Of a stretch of 64,000 nt of DNA, positions 25,719 through 36,070 are shown piece by piece. How positions within the stretch are numbered: the first letter of the stretch is position 1; each line of letters opens with the position of its first letter. The stretch is taken from NCBI RefSeq assembly GCF_001025155.1, contig NZ_AP012322.1:1674001-1738000 (forward strand), read 5' to 3'. The position numbers were made by a program, and so were the translations under genes. This DNA is from Bifidobacterium angulatum DSM 20098 = JCM 7096 (lineage in GTDB: Bacteria; Actinomycetota; Actinomycetes; Actinomycetales; Bifidobacteriaceae). The notes under the pieces are model-generated. The model ran no database searches and was not told the DNA's origin. It saw only the letters and a list, made by a program, of their open reading frames with translations.

Positions 25719-28313
25719 ATGCAAAACCCCACGCTTCACCGCTATGCCACAAGACCTGGCCTGTACTTCACCGATGACGGCGGCGCCGATGCCATCGTCC
25801 GTTCCGAAACCGCAGACCAGGTATGGTTCTGCGTCATCGAACCAGTAGACCAGCCCAGCGCCTTCTACAGCGAAGCCATACGACTGTTCCCCAACACTTC
25901 GATTCCGCTCGTCAAACAGATCAGCGAATTCAAGGTATGCACACGCATCATCGAATCGACCTACGTGCGTGAAACCCTATTCAAAATGGAAGGCCCGAAC
26001 TACGGCCTGTGGTCCGTGCATATTCCCAAGGCATGGGACGGCATGCGGTACGGCTACCGTGTGGACGGCGCATGGGACCCCTCGCATGGCGTACGCTTCA
26101 ACCCCTACAAGCTGCTGCTCGACCCCTACGGCAAGGGCATCGATGGCACCATGCAACTCGACCCGGCCGCTTTCGCCTACGAATGCAAACTTGAGGATGG
26201 CAAAATCGTTGGCGACCCGTTCGGCAAAATGAACACCATTGACTCGTTGGGCAAAATGCCGGTATCCGTGGCCATCGACGACCGCGCCACCACCAAGTTC
26301 GACAGCGAAAGCGTGCACCCGCATGTGCCGTGGAGCAAAACCGTCATCTACGAACTGCATGTCAAAGGCTTCACCGCCAACGCGCCATGGCTTCCCGAAG
26401 AACTGCGCGGTACCTACGCCGGCCTCGCACACCCCACCACACTGGCCTATCTGCAGGGCCTGGGCGTAACATCCATCGAACTGCTGCCCATTCAGGCCAG
26501 CCAGCCCGAAGTGTTCCTTCAGGAACGCGGCAAACGCAACTATTGGGGGTATTCCACACTCAGCTACTTCTCCCCCGAAGCCTCATACGCCACCAAAGCC
26601 GCACAGCAGGCGGGCGCGAACGCCGTACGCCAGGAGGTCATCGATATGGTGCAGGCGTTGCATGACGCCGGCTTCGAAGTATTGATGGACGTGGTGTACA
26701 ACCACACCTGCGAAGGCGGCTCGGCCGGGCCAAGCATCTGCTGGCGCGGCCTCGACAATCTCTCGTATTACCGCAGGCAGAAAAACAACATCGCCTACCT
26801 GGAAGACACCACCGGATGCGGCAATACACTCGACTTCACCAACACGCATGTGACCACCTTCGCAGTCGACTCGCTGCGCTACTGGGCCAAGCGCATCGGC
26901 ATCGACGGATTCCGGTTCGACCTTGCCCCAAGCATCGCACGACTGGACGGCGAATTCACCCGGTATCACCCCTTCCTGTATGCGCTGCGCTCCGACCTGC
27001 TGCTCGGCAATCTCAAAATCATCATGGAACCATGGGATCTGGGCAATCAGGGGTGGAGAACCGGCCAGTTCGGCATTCCCTTCGCGGAATGGAACGACAG
27101 GTTCCGCGATACGGCACGCACCTTCTGGCTGTCCGAAGCCGAGCAGACCCAAGGCAACACCATCGGCATGCAGGAGATGGCCACACGCCTGTGCGGTTCG
27201 GCCGATCTGTTCGCCACGGACCCGGGGCGCGGCGCAACCGCCTCCGTGAATTTCGTGGCATGCCACGACGGCTTCACGCTTCACGACCTGACCATGTACT
27301 CGCATAAGCACAACGAGGCCAATGGCGAAAACAACCACGACGGGTCGAACATGAACCGTTCGAACAACTTCGGAGTGGAAGGCCCCAGCGACGACCCCGT
27401 CATCATGTCCAAACGAGAACGCGCCGCGCAGAATCTGCTCGGCATGGTGCTGCTCTCGCTCGGCACGCCGATGATTCTCGCCGGCGACGAGTTCGGCAAC
27501 ACTCAGAACGGCAACAACAACGCCTACTGTCAGGACAACGACATCACCTGGCTGACATGGGATTGGCTGTATCACAGCACCAAAACACCGGAAACGCACC
27601 GCCTGGAATCCGTTTCCAAGCTCATCTCCATCCGCAAATCGTTGGATTTGTACCATCATGAGGATTTCTTCACCAGGCTCAGCCAAATCGGGCTGTTGAA
27701 GCCATCGAGCCGCGTGCAATGGTTCCTGCCGAACGGCACAACGCCGAAGGAGCAGGATTGGTTCGACAAAAGCATCCGCAGCTTCGCGATGCGTCTGTTG
27801 TCCCTCAACGAGCTCGATGTGATCCTGCTGATCAACGGGGAACGCAAGGATATGCAGTTCCATCTGCCTACCGATACCGAATGGCAACCGCTCTGGTGCT
27901 CCGCCGAAACCACCGGTGCCCGCCCTGCCAAGGGAACGAACGTGGAAAAGGTGGATCTATCCAACGAGGATTCCACCTGGACGCATTTCGTGCCAAAAGA
28001 CACCCGCATCGGGCAGGTGATTCAGACCGTGCAATCCGAACAGGACGATGCCGAACAGCAGCCGGCCGCCAAACCGTATGCGCGTACCGAAGACATCACC
28101 GATACCGTCACATTGCCCGGGCTGACAGGTAAAACGCGCGTATACCGCCTTCTGGCCCACAGTGCGGTGCAGCAACGCATATTGCAGGCGCATCGTCACA
28201 GCAAGCCCGCCGATAACAAACAGACCGATAGCAGTACGTCAGCGACGAACGCGAATATATGGACGGTGCCGTCCATGAGCATCACGATCATGCGCCAGAC
28301 CGACTTCGCCTAA
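25719..28313 (+). CDS. glgX: Glycogen debranching enzyme GlgX (isoamylase-type)
   Basis: 864 aa if started at the ATG 25719 (leaderless; in-frame ATGs at 25680 and 25710 have no ribosome binding site). It hydrolyses alpha-1,6 branches left after phosphorylase trimming of glycogen or branched glucans. An N-terminal CBM48-like domain precedes the GH13 barrel. Catalytic motifs are present: nucleophile Asp near residue 400 (GFRFDLAPS), acid/base Glu near 436 (IIMEPWDLG) and the transition-state His-Asp near 516 (VACHDGFTLHD). The C-terminal ~120 residues are longer than usual and Gln/Asp/Ser-rich. It works with MalQ (29790) and phosphorylase to feed maltodextrins into glycolysis. Confidence 0.95.
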   Translation: MQNPTLHRYATRPGLYFTDDGGADAIVRSETADQVWFCVIEPVDQPSAFYSEAIRLFPNTSIPLVKQISEFKVCTRIIESTYVRETLFKMEGPNYGLWSVHIPKAWDGMRYGYRVDGAWDPSHGVRFNPYKLLLDPYGKGIDGTMQLDPAAFAYECKLEDGKIVGDPFGKMNTIDSLGKMPVSVAIDDRATTKFDSESVHPHVPWSKTVIYELHVKGFTANAPWLPEELRGTYAGLAHPTTLAYLQGLGVTSIELLPIQASQPEVFLQERGKRNYWGYSTLSYFSPEASYATKAAQQAGANAVRQEVIDMVQALHDAGFEVLMDVVYNHTCEGGSAGPSICWRGLDNLSYYRRQKNNIAYLEDTTGCGNTLDFTNTHVTTFAVDSLRYWAKRIGIDGFRFDLAPSIARLDGEFTRYHPFLYALRSDLLLGNLKIIMEPWDLGNQGWRTGQFGIPFAEWNDRFRDTARTFWLSEAEQTQGNTIGMQEMATRLCGSADLFATDPGRGATASVNFVACHDGFTLHDLTMYSHKHNEANGENNHDGSNMNRSNNFGVEGPSDDPVIMSKRERAAQNLLGMVLLSLGTPMILAGDEFGNTQNGNNNAYCQDNDITWLTWDWLYHSTKTPETHRLESVSKLISIRKSLDLYHHEDFFTRLSQIGLLKPSSRVQWFLPNGTTPKEQDWFDKSIRSFAMRLLSLNELDVILLINGERKDMQFHLPTDTEWQPLWCSAETTGARPAKGTNVEKVDLSNEDSTWTHFVPKDTRIGQVIQTVQSEQDDAEQQPAAKPYARTEDITDTVTLPGLTGKTRVYRLLAHSAVQQRILQAHRHSKPADNKQTDSSTSATNANIWTVPSMSITIMRQTDFA

Positions 28314-28333
28314 CTGCTTGCATGCAATCGCAT

Positions 28334-28391
28334 ACGGGGCCGGTGCCTTCTACGTTTCCTCAGGGGAGGAACGGGAAAACACCGGCCCCGT
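28334..28391 (+). terminator. Hairpin after glgX
   Basis: A 12-bp perfect stem (28334-28345 and 28380-28391) with a ~34-nt loop directly after the glgX stop. It lacks a U-run, so assignment as a terminator is moderate. Confidence 0.5.
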
Positions 28392-28487
28392 ACGATATGG
28401 ATGCCCGATATAGGTGCTGATGGCCGCGGACGTCCAACTGGCAGGCAAGATACAGGCACTTTCAGGCACTCAGCGCCCAAATATGCG

Positions 28488-28523
28488 AGGAACCCCTCGA
28501 AGGGCTTCCTTCGAGGGGTTCCT
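28488..28523 (-). terminator. Terminator after rpsI
   Basis: A 16-bp perfect stem (28488-28503 and 28508-28523) with a 4-nt GCTT loop (plus strand), 15 nt after the rpsI stop on the minus strand. It ends the rplM-rpsI operon. Confidence 0.8.
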
Positions 28524-28537
28524 GCCGATAAGCGAAA

Positions 28538-29029
28538 TCAACGCTTGGAGAACTGCGGTGCACGACGTGCCTTGTGCAGACCGGCCTTCTTGCGCTCCAC
28601 GACGCGAGCGTCGCGGGTCAGGAAGCCAGCCTTCTTCAGGGTGGCGCGGTTGGCATCGCGGTCGATGGCGTTCAGGGCGCGAGCCACGCCGAGACGGATG
28701 GCGCCGGCCTGACCGGTGGTGCCGCCGCCGTCAACGAGGACGATTGCGTCGAACTTGCCTTCGAGCTTGAGCAGGACGATCGGGGAGTTGACCTCACGCT
28801 GCAGCAGCTTGGAGGGGAAGTACTCCTCCAGGGTGCGACCGTTGATGGTCCACTTGCCGGTGCCGGGAACCAGACGCACGCGGGCGACGGCTTCCTTACG
28901 ACGACCGGTGCCGTAGCCCGGCTCGATCGCGGAGGTACCGGTGCCAGCACCTGCATTGGTCTCGGTGGTGTAGCTGGTGAGCTCCTCTTCGGTTTCCTGA
29001 ACCGCGGAGTTGTTGGTGTTTTCAGCCAT
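28538..29029 (-). CDS. rpsI: 30S ribosomal protein S9
   Basis: 163 aa from the ATG at 29027-29029 ([20 protein letters not shown]). S9 has a C-terminal tail that contacts P-site tRNA. The conserved core begins near residue 40 ([20 protein letters not shown]) and ends with the invariant KR. The first ~35 residues are an acidic Thr/Glu-rich extension typical of actinobacteria. It is 20 nt after rplM, forming the standard rplM-rpsI operon. Confidence 0.97.
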   Translation of the reverse strand: MAENTNNSAVQETEEELTSYTTETNAGAGTGTSAIEPGYGTGRRKEAVARVRLVPGTGKWTINGRTLEEYFPSKLLQREVNSPIVLLKLEGKFDAIVLVDGGGTTGQAGAIRLGVARALNAIDRDANRATLKKAGFLTRDARVVERKKAGLHKARRAPQFSKR

Positions 29030-29049
29030 GTTCTCTATCTCCCTTCGGT

Positions 29050-29499
29050 TCACTTAGCCTGCTGAGAAACCTGAGCGATCTCAAAGACCTGCGGCTTCTG
29101 CGGGGTGTGCGGATGCTCTTCGCCGGCGAAGACGTGCAGACGACCAAGCTGCACCTTGGCGAGCTTGTTCTTCGGCAGCATGCCCTTGACGGCGCTGGTG
29201 ATGATGCGCTCCGGGTTGTTCTCGAGCAGCTGCGCGTAGGTATCGCGACGCAGGCCACCCGGGCGACCGGAGTGCTTGTACAGTTCCTTGCCCAGCTTGT
29301 TGCCGGTCAGCGCCACCTTGGCGGCGTTGATCACGATCACGTGATTGCCGGAATCAGCGTGGGGAGCGTAAGTCGGCTTGTTCTTGCCGCGCAGAAGGGT
29401 TGCAACCTGAGACGAGAGACGGCCCAGCACCACGTCGGTGGCGTCAACGATGTACCACTCATGGCTCAGATCGGCGGGCTTCGGAGTGAAAGTCTTCAC
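29050..29499 (-). CDS. rplM: 50S ribosomal protein L13
   Basis: 149 aa from a GTG start (29497-29499; [20 protein letters not shown]) with an AAAAGGTAG ribosome binding site; the frame is open far upstream but unrelated to L13. L13 is an early-assembling 50S protein. Motifs are [28 protein letters not shown] and the C-terminal [19 protein letters not shown]. The 29500-29715 gap upstream should hold its promoter and leader; a small GGTTA/TAACC hairpin lies at 29554-29568. Confidence 0.96.
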   Translation of the reverse strand: MKTFTPKPADLSHEWYIVDATDVVLGRLSSQVATLLRGKNKPTYAPHADSGNHVIVINAAKVALTGNKLGKELYKHSGRPGGLRRDTYAQLLENNPERIITSAVKGMLPKNKLAKVQLGRLHVFAGEEHPHTPQKPQVFEIAQVSQQAK

Positions 29500-29715
29500 T
29501 GTTCTACCTTTTCTATATATTGTGTTCCGGGTTTTGACGTTCCTTATACGCTTGGTTAGGGCGTAACCGGAAAATCTCCACCTCATTATCCGTGGGCTCC
29601 CTGAAAGTCCTCGATTGCGAGTGGGAATGCGCTTTGAAGGACCCCTTAGGGAAACACAACAACTCACTAGTGTATTGGCCAGGCTTGACATACAACCGAC
29701 ACACGCGAAGACAAA

Positions 29716-29767
29716 AGAACGCGCACGTGCCAAGCCTCTGCCGAGGCCTTGGAAACGTACGCGTTCT
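29716..29767 (-). terminator. Terminator after malQ
   Basis: A two-tier hairpin. The outer arms (29716-29723 and 29760-29767) and inner CCAAGCCTC/GAGGCCTTGG arms pair around a TGCC loop. It is followed on the minus strand by TTTTGTC. Located just after the malQ stop. Confidence 0.75.
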
Positions 29768-29789
29768 CGTGAAATATCGACGCTGAAGA

Positions 29790-31961
29790 TTACTTTTCGT
29801 TGCGCATGATGGCGGCGAGTTCCTTGACATCGGCGCGATCGAACATGGTATCCAGCAGCACGGTGTTGCCCTCGGCATCCGCAAGCGGAACACGCCAGTT
29901 CGGATACTCGTTGTTGGTGCCGGGCTGGTTCTGCGTACGCTTCTCCCCGACCGCGTCGGTGATCGATGCGGCAAGCAGCTTGCACGGCGAACCGTTCAGC
30001 GCACGGTACTGCGCTGCGATGATGTCCTTTTCATGCTCTTCGCGGTGATCGGCGATCTCCTTGTCGATATAGCCGTTATTGAGCAGCATCGTGATCATGG
30101 CGTTCTGCTCGGCCATCGCGGAACGCTCGAAGTCTTCCTTCGGTCCTTCCAGCAGGCCAAGACGCTCACGCAACTTGACGTGCTCCAGCTCAAGATAGCC
30201 GGCTGCCGGCGGCAGATCATGCGTATTGACCGAGGCCAAGGCGTATTCGCGCCAATCGGCGGGGGAACGGAACGTGCCGTCGAACTGTTCGAACCACTCC
30301 ACAGCACAGCCCAGCAGGCCATGGGAGGATAGCGAACTCGCCACATGGGCCGGTACCACGCCAAGATCCTCGCCGACCACAACGCCGTCCGCACGGGACG
30401 CCTCAAGGGCGAGGATGCCCAGCATCACATCGGAGTCGTAGCGCACATACGCGCCGTCATCCGCCTTATGCCCGGACGGAATCCACCACAGGCGGAACAG
30501 ACCGAGAATATGGTCGATACGCACTGCACCGGCATGGGTGAACATGTTGTGCACCATATCGCGGTAGACCTTGTAGCCAGTGCGATCCAAATAGATCGGG
30601 TTCAGCGGAGGCTGGCTCCAATCCTGCCCCTGCTGGTTGAACATGTCCGGCGGCGCGCCGACGGTAGCGCCCTTGGCGAAGCGCTCCGGGCACCACCAGA
30701 CCTCGGAGCTGAGCGGATGGACGCCGACCGCCATGTCGGCCATGACACCGATACGCATGCCGGCGTTGCGGGCATTGCGCTGGGCGCGGTCAAGCTGCTC
30801 GGTGGCGATCCATTCCAGCCAGCGGTAGAAGTTCAACGTGTCGGGGAACTGCTCGCGCAGCGCCTGCACTTCAGGGGATTCCTTCGTATAGCGATGAATC
30901 CAGTTGGTGGCGACGTCTTCGGCGGAGCCCCACTTGTCGTAGCATAGGCACCATGTGGCGTAGGCCTCGAGATCCTCGCCGGACTTGGCGCAGAAGTCTG
31001 CGAACTCACGCTGCCTTGCGGAGGTACGGCCGGCCTTGAAGATAATCCACAACGCCTGCATCTTCGCGTGCCACATGACATCGCGGTCGATCTTTTCGGC
31101 CTTGTTGTTGAGCGGTTCGATGGATTCGAACAGCTTGCGGATCTCGTCAAGGCTTTCAGCACCCAGCAAACGGTATTCCTCGATTGCCTCCGGACGAATA
31201 TAGGTGAAGTTCACCAAGCTGCGGGATACCGGCAGGTACGGGGACGGCGTCAGCGGAGAGACCGGTTCTGCGGCATGCACAGGGTTGATCAGGGTGAAGT
31301 CGGCGCCGGTCTTGCGCTTGGCTTCAATCAGCAGGTTGGACAGATCCTCGAAATCGCCCACGCCCCAGGACTTGGAGGAACGCAGCGAATACAACTGGGC
31401 CATCCAGCCCCACAGGTGGCCGTGCTTCATCTCGTCGAGCAGCTCGACCTTGGCGGGGGCGCTGATCAGCGTGGCGTCCTCGGTGCGATCGCCCACCGTG
31501 ACGTGCAGCGTATGGTAGCCTTCCGGAAGATCTGCAGGAACGACAACGGATGCAGTGACGACGAACCGATCATCCACCGTATGGGCAATGGATCCGTCGC
31601 CGGCGTCGGGAAGAATCACGCCCCTGTACGGCTCGCCGTTCTCAAGGGTGATGGTGGCGCTTGGCACATCGGTCACGCCGACATTCACCAGCACATGGCT
31701 TTCGGAACCGACATTATGCAGGACGGTGGGTGCCACCAGTCTGCCGTACCGTTCGTTCAGAATCTGCTTGGTGGACTGCCTGATAGCCGCGTCGCTTGAA
31801 GCGTCAATGCCCAAAGCTCCCAACACCGCGACCAGAACATCATCTTTGATTTCGTGGTAGTCGCGGCTCATGCCAACATAACTGGTGACAATTCCTGCCA
31901 ACTTCGCCAACTGGATTAGCGGTCGAGCTAGACGCTCTTCGCTTTCGGTTCTCTCGCTCAT
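29790..31961 (-). CDS. malQ: 4-alpha-glucanotransferase (amylomaltase)
   Basis: 723 aa, GH77. MalQ disproportionates malto-oligosaccharides by transferring glucanosyl units, releasing glucose and longer chains. An N-terminal ~170-residue beta-rich domain, common in actinobacterial MalQ, precedes the barrel. Conserved motifs include [42 protein letters not shown] (nucleophile Asp), [10 protein letters not shown] (acid/base Glu) and [18 protein letters not shown] lies 8 nt upstream of the ATG and there is only a weak AAGAG, so it may be leaderless. It complements GlgX in maltodextrin handling. Confidence 0.96.
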   Translation of the reverse strand: MSERTESEERLARPLIQLAKLAGIVTSYVGMSRDYHEIKDDVLVAVLGALGIDASSDAAIRQSTKQILNERYGRLVAPTVLHNVGSESHVLVNVGVTDVPSATITLENGEPYRGVILPDAGDGSIAHTVDDRFVVTASVVVPADLPEGYHTLHVTVGDRTEDATLISAPAKVELLDEMKHGHLWGWMAQLYSLRSSKSWGVGDFEDLSNLLIEAKRKTGADFTLINPVHAAEPVSPLTPSPYLPVSRSLVNFTYIRPEAIEEYRLLGAESLDEIRKLFESIEPLNNKAEKIDRDVMWHAKMQALWIIFKAGRTSARQREFADFCAKSGEDLEAYATWCLCYDKWGSAEDVATNWIHRYTKESPEVQALREQFPDTLNFYRWLEWIATEQLDRAQRNARNAGMRIGVMADMAVGVHPLSSEVWWCPERFAKGATVGAPPDMFNQQGQDWSQPPLNPIYLDRTGYKVYRDMVHNMFTHAGAVRIDHILGLFRLWWIPSGHKADDGAYVRYDSDVMLGILALEASRADGVVVGEDLGVVPAHVASSLSSHGLLGCAVEWFEQFDGTFRSPADWREYALASVNTHDLPPAAGYLELEHVKLRERLGLLEGPKEDFERSAMAEQNAMITMLLNNGYIDKEIADHREEHEKDIIAAQYRALNGSPCKLLAASITDAVGEKRTQNQPGTNNEYPNWRVPLADAEGNTVLLDTMFDRADVKELAAIMRNEK

Positions 31962-31999
31962 AATCTCTTAGTGTAACGGCTTAGCTGAGACATATCGAG

Positions 32000-32623
32000 C
32001 TATTTTCCGCGTTCCTTGCGACGTTTTTCGACGGCATGACGAACTTCCGGCGAAGGATCGTTTTCCAACTTAGCTAACGTTTGCAAAGAAACGTTGGGAT
32101 TTAGCGCCACGGCACGACGCACCATGGACGACAACACCTTTGGCGCATCCGGTTCGAGTTCCGTTCCCAGCGTAGCGAGAAAGTCCAGAATCCGAGCATC
32201 GCTGCTTTCGCTTTGCGCTCCCTCAAGTCGCATCTTCCACGACGTCTTCGGATTACGCAACGCCGCGTCGCGCACCTCAAGATCCGGATCCTTGGTCAAT
32301 CTGCCGACCAGCCAGTTCTTATCGTCGGTATTGCCAGCCACGGCCTTGCGCACCGAAGCCTGAGGATCCTTGGCGAGCTTCACCAGCACATTCGGGAACG
32401 GCATCGATTCAGCCAGAAACACTCGATCTTCCAACGGCGTATTCGGATTGCCGCCCACTGCCTCAAGCAGTGCCGTGGCACGCGAAAACGCCGCCTGATC
32501 GTCACGGTCCGGCAACGGTCGACGCGCGAATTCGGAAAGTTCCGTGGCATCGGCGCTATGGCGCAAACGCTCATAGGTAGCGGTCAGCGGCTCAAAATTC
32601 TCGGTGGTTGTTTCGTCAGTCAC
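32000..32623 (-). CDS. Leucine-rich-repeat-variant / HEAT-like repeat protein
   Basis: 207 aa from a GTG start (32621-32623) with GGAAGG upstream. After an N-terminal helical region, residues ~95-200 contain short repeats of the pattern LAKDPQASVRKAVAGNTD, LTKDPDLEVRDAALRNP, LENDPSPEVRHAVEKRR. These match LRV/HEAT-type helical repeats that usually mediate protein or nucleic-acid contacts. No enzymatic motif is visible, so the role is unknown. It starts ~38 nt after malQ's start on the same strand without an obvious terminator, so it may be read through into malQ. Confidence 0.7.
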   Translation of the reverse strand: MTDETTTENFEPLTATYERLRHSADATELSEFARRPLPDRDDQAAFSRATALLEAVGGNPNTPLEDRVFLAESMPFPNVLVKLAKDPQASVRKAVAGNTDDKNWLVGRLTKDPDLEVRDAALRNPKTSWKMRLEGAQSESSDARILDFLATLGTELEPDAPKVLSSMVRRAVALNPNVSLQTLAKLENDPSPEVRHAVEKRRKERGK

Positions 32624-32732
32624 GCCTTCCCAGTGTAGACCAGAGCCGACAGCTGCGAATCGATTCACGCCGGGCACAGGCGCAGGCGAATAACACCAGG
32701 CGGTTTTAGGCCGTACCGACCACGACGCAGCA

Positions 32733-33374
32733 CTAGCGGCTGGCGATGGCGCGGTTCACCGTATCGATGGGTTCGGGGCTGATGGTGGCGTTGAACGTCT
32801 CCCTCACGCGATCCTCGAAGGACGAGGCGTTGCCCAACGGCAACGTGGCGGTCAGCGTGATATCGGCGGCGTACGTTTCATCCGACTGCACGCCGTCGAC
32901 TCCGGCGAGCAATTGCTGGAACCTCGCCAACTGCGGATACTCCAAAGTCACCAAATACCGCTGGCAGGGCACGATATCCGCGCCCTGCGCCGCCTTGACG
33001 GCAATCGATGCGCCCGTGGAATATGCGCGGATCAGACCACCGGAGCCCAGCAGAATACCGCCGAAATACCGGGTGACGGCAACCACGCAATCGGTAAGAC
33101 CATTGGCGCGCAGCACGTCAAGGATCGGCTTGCCCGCCGTACCCGACGGTTCGCCGTCATCGCTCATACGCTCCGACACACGGCCGTCCGAACCGCCCAC
33201 CACGGCGGCATACGCCACATGACGGGCCTTGGGGTGCCGATCACGAATCGTGCCGACAAAGGCGATCGCCTCATCCAGACTGTCGACATGCGCGGCATCG
33301 CCTATGAATTCGGATTTCTTCTCCACAAAGGCGTCGTGCGCCGGCGCGTCAACCGGGTTGAGAATGGTTCGCAT
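32733..33374 (-). CDS. YigZ/IMPACT family (UPF0029) protein
   Basis: 213 aa. The IMPACT-domain signature is plain: EKKSEFIGDA near the N-terminus, ARHVAYAAV and SDDGEPSGTAGKPILDVL at ~72-90, then VTRYFGGILLGSGGLIRAYSTGAS. The C-terminal ferredoxin-like domain follows. Eukaryotic IMPACT inhibits Gcn2 activation; bacterial YigZ function is not established, though a role in ribosome-associated or peptide metabolism has been suggested. The reading frame is complete and of normal length. Confidence 0.93.
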   Translation of the reverse strand: MRTILNPVDAPAHDAFVEKKSEFIGDAAHVDSLDEAIAFVGTIRDRHPKARHVAYAAVVGGSDGRVSERMSDDGEPSGTAGKPILDVLRANGLTDCVVAVTRYFGGILLGSGGLIRAYSTGASIAVKAAQGADIVPCQRYLVTLEYPQLARFQQLLAGVDGVQSDETYAADITLTATLPLGNASSFEDRVRETFNATISPEPIDTVNRAIASR

Positions 33375-33425
33375 AAGCTTCGGGCTCTCTTTCCTTACCA
33401 GCCAGCCGTGTGAATCCGAATACCG

Positions 33426-34463
33426 TCACTCATGCACGACGACATTGCATTCGCCGCCGGTGAGAAACGCGCGTACGCATTCGACCATCTGACGGGTGAG
33501 CTCCCTGAACGCGCCGTCGGTACGCCAACCGACATGCGGCGTGAGCACAATGCCGGGAATCTGGCAGATGGCGTCGCCGGACTTCAACGGCTCATGGTCG
33601 AACACGTCAAGACCGGCCGGAATATCGCCACGCTGCAGGCGCGCAAGCAGCGCCCCCGGCTCGATGACCTCGCTGCGCGCGGTGTTGATGAACAACGTGC
33701 CCGGGCGCAAATGCTCAAGATGCTCCGCGGTGATGATGCCGCGCGTGACACCATCGATAAGCGGCAGATGTACGGAGACGACATCGCTGGACGCGATAAG
33801 CTCATTCATATCCGCGACAGGCTCGGCGCCACACCGCTCGAACAGCGCTTCGGGAACATGCGAACTCCAGGCGCCAACCTCCATGCCGAACGCCTTGGCA
33901 ATCGAAGCGACTGTCGAACCGATGCCGCCCAGGCCGATGATGCCGAGACGACGTCCGGCCAACTGCAGACCATCGCCGCCCTTCCACGCCCAATTACCGG
34001 CCTTGACGTCCTTATCAAGCTCGCCCACATGGCGAATCAGCTCGAACATCAGCGCAAACGCATGCTCGGCGACGGCATGGTCGCCATAATGCTCGGCATT
34101 GCACACGCGCACGCCGAATTCACGAGCCAAGTCCAGATCCACATAGCTCGCCACCCCCGTACCGCAGAACACGATGCACCTGACATGCCCCTCATCGGCG
34201 CCGTTTGGGCCATGGCCTGTAATACGACGCAGCAGATCGTCGCTGATATGGTAGCCGCCGACCAGCAGCACATCCGCATCGCGCAAGCGGCTTGCGATCG
34301 CATCCTCGTCGGACGTGAACTCTTCGAACATGCGCACACGGGCGATATCGTGCAACTGCGGAAACTGCAATCGAATCGGCTCGACCATCGAATCGAGTAC
34401 GGACGGCATTACCACCAATGGCAGGTCGGTACGCTCGGCCTGCGTTTCATACACTTGCGTCAT
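33426..34463 (-). CDS. D-isomer-specific 2-hydroxyacid dehydrogenase
   Basis: 345 aa from the ATG at 34461-34463. It is an NAD(P)-dependent enzyme interconverting 2-oxo and D-2-hydroxy acids. The Rossmann motif LGIIGLGGIGSTVA is preserved, as are the catalytic Arg (INTARSEVIEPGAL), Glu (GLDVFDHEPL) and His (LTPHVGWRTD). Substrate (pyruvate, glycerate, phosphoglycerate or other) cannot be deduced. There is no Shine-Dalgarno sequence; TAGTGT ends 7 nt before the ATG, fitting the leaderless pattern seen elsewhere. It lies 26 nt after capA's stop codon. Confidence 0.88.
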   Translation of the reverse strand: MTQVYETQAERTDLPLVVMPSVLDSMVEPIRLQFPQLHDIARVRMFEEFTSDEDAIASRLRDADVLLVGGYHISDDLLRRITGHGPNGADEGHVRCIVFCGTGVASYVDLDLAREFGVRVCNAEHYGDHAVAEHAFALMFELIRHVGELDKDVKAGNWAWKGGDGLQLAGRRLGIIGLGGIGSTVASIAKAFGMEVGAWSSHVPEALFERCGAEPVADMNELIASSDVVSVHLPLIDGVTRGIITAEHLEHLRPGTLFINTARSEVIEPGALLARLQRGDIPAGLDVFDHEPLKSGDAICQIPGIVLTPHVGWRTDGAFRELTRQMVECVRAFLTGGECNVVVHE

Positions 34464-34489
34464 ACCAGCCACACTACGAGCATCGGACG

Positions 34490-35869
34490 TCAATTGCCCG
34501 CCTGCCTGGCCTGCTGCTCGGCGGTAAGATTCCATTCACGCACCACATTCGTGTCGGCGCCCATGCTGTAAATCACCTTCGAGATGCGTTGCCGTTGCGT
34601 CTCATCCTCGCTCTCGCTCCAACAGGTCCCATCGGGATGGTCGGAGGATATCGGACACCACCGGTACTCCCCTTGGCGCATATTCGCAGTCGGCAGCCAG
34701 TCGATGCGATTCACCCGCCAAGACCCGGCCACGCCTTTCTTACCGGCGAACTGAATGCGGGCGGTCACCCCCTGATTGTTCGTCTCATTACCGGGAATAT
34801 ACGACGTGACCGTCACCGCGTTGCCCACACCATAGATGATCCACGTGTTGTTATATTTCTCGATCGGCTGGGCACAATGGCAGCCGGCGCCATAGATCAC
34901 GTCGAACGCTCCGGTATCCGCCAGCTCATGCGCTTCGGAAACCTGCCACGAATCGGCGTAATCGAGATATTCCTGCACCGAATGCATAGCTATGGCCACC
35001 ACATCGGCCCCCTGCTCGCGCGCCTTCTTGGCCTTGGCGACCGCCTTCTGAATATCGCTGTCGTGATGAGGGTCGCCGCTTTCGCGCAACCGATCGACCT
35101 GCCAGTCCTGATCGGCGGTCATGCCGTTGAGCGACACGGTTCCGGTGACGAGACCCAGCTTGCCGCCACCCGTAGGCGATGTGAGCACCAGAGGCTGAAG
35201 CGAGTCCGCCTCGGTCTTATACGATCCCGTCTGCGCTATGCCATCGGCCTCCAACGTGTCCCACAGGCGGGCGATGCCCTCCGACCCCTGGTCCCAGGAA
35301 TGGTTGGTGGCATGAGTGCACGCCTGATAGCCGACATGCTTGGCGGCATCGGCCACTTCGGGCGGAATATTGAAAATCGGATACGCACTGTACGGGCCGC
35401 CGCGCTGCGCGATGGGCGTCTCGAACTCGCAGACGGCGATGTCGGACGCCTGGATGTACTTCTTCATCGGCTCGAGCAGCGGGTCGAAGTTGAATGCGGT
35501 GCCGTCCGTCGCAGAGGTGTCGGGCCCGGCGAAATGCTCCCACAGCCCTTCGTGGAACAGCAAATCGCCATTGACCAGCATGGAGATGCAGTCCGTGTCT
35601 GGGCAATCCGGCGAATTGCCGTGATGCTTCGCAACGGTTGTTGCGGAATCGGCATTCGACGCCGACGATTTGGATTTCGTCGTATTCGATGAGACCGCGG
35701 CGTTACCTGCCTGCGCGGCCCGTTTGCCATGCGTTGTCGCCGCATGCCATATGCCGACCGCGAGCGCCACGGCCAATGCCAATGCCACAATGGCCGCAAC
35801 GATCATCGGCATGGGTGAGCGTTTCGCCGCATGCTGTCCGTGATAGTGTTCCCCGCTGTCTTGCATCAT
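34490..35869 (-). CDS. CapA/PgsA-family (PGA_cap) membrane-anchored protein
   Basis: 459 aa. A single N-terminal membrane segment (about residues 21-42) is followed by a Ser/Thr/Asn-rich linker and a calcineurin-like metallophosphoesterase fold of the PGA_cap type (MLVNGDLLFHEGLW, ASDIAVCEFETPIA, ACTHATNHSWDQG, VVAIAMHSVQEY, YGAGCHCAQPIEKYNN, IIYGVGNAV). In bacilli CapA takes part in poly-gamma-glutamate capsule export. No other capsule genes are near, so an unrelated envelope role is equally possible. GAAGGGA before the ATG is a good ribosome binding site. Confidence 0.85.
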   Translation of the reverse strand: MMQDSGEHYHGQHAAKRSPMPMIVAAIVALALAVALAVGIWHAATTHGKRAAQAGNAAVSSNTTKSKSSASNADSATTVAKHHGNSPDCPDTDCISMLVNGDLLFHEGLWEHFAGPDTSATDGTAFNFDPLLEPMKKYIQASDIAVCEFETPIAQRGGPYSAYPIFNIPPEVADAAKHVGYQACTHATNHSWDQGSEGIARLWDTLEADGIAQTGSYKTEADSLQPLVLTSPTGGGKLGLVTGTVSLNGMTADQDWQVDRLRESGDPHHDSDIQKAVAKAKKAREQGADVVAIAMHSVQEYLDYADSWQVSEAHELADTGAFDVIYGAGCHCAQPIEKYNNTWIIYGVGNAVTVTSYIPGNETNNQGVTARIQFAGKKGVAGSWRVNRIDWLPTANMRQGEYRWCPISSDHPDGTCWSESEDETQRQRISKVIYSMGADTNVVREWNLTAEQQARQAGN

Positions 35870-36070
35870 TGCAATCCCTTCGTTCCTGTGTTCTTCTCGT
35901 CACATGTCTCTACGAATAAGGGTAGCCGAGCCCGACGGATATTCGAAGCGTCGCTCGACACGCCAGCAGGACTGCGAAATATGAGGAATTTCCCCGATTT
36001 GCGATATTTCGGCGGGTTGACTTGCGTACGTGGTGTAAAGTAACGTGATGTTGCGTCGTAATGACGCACC

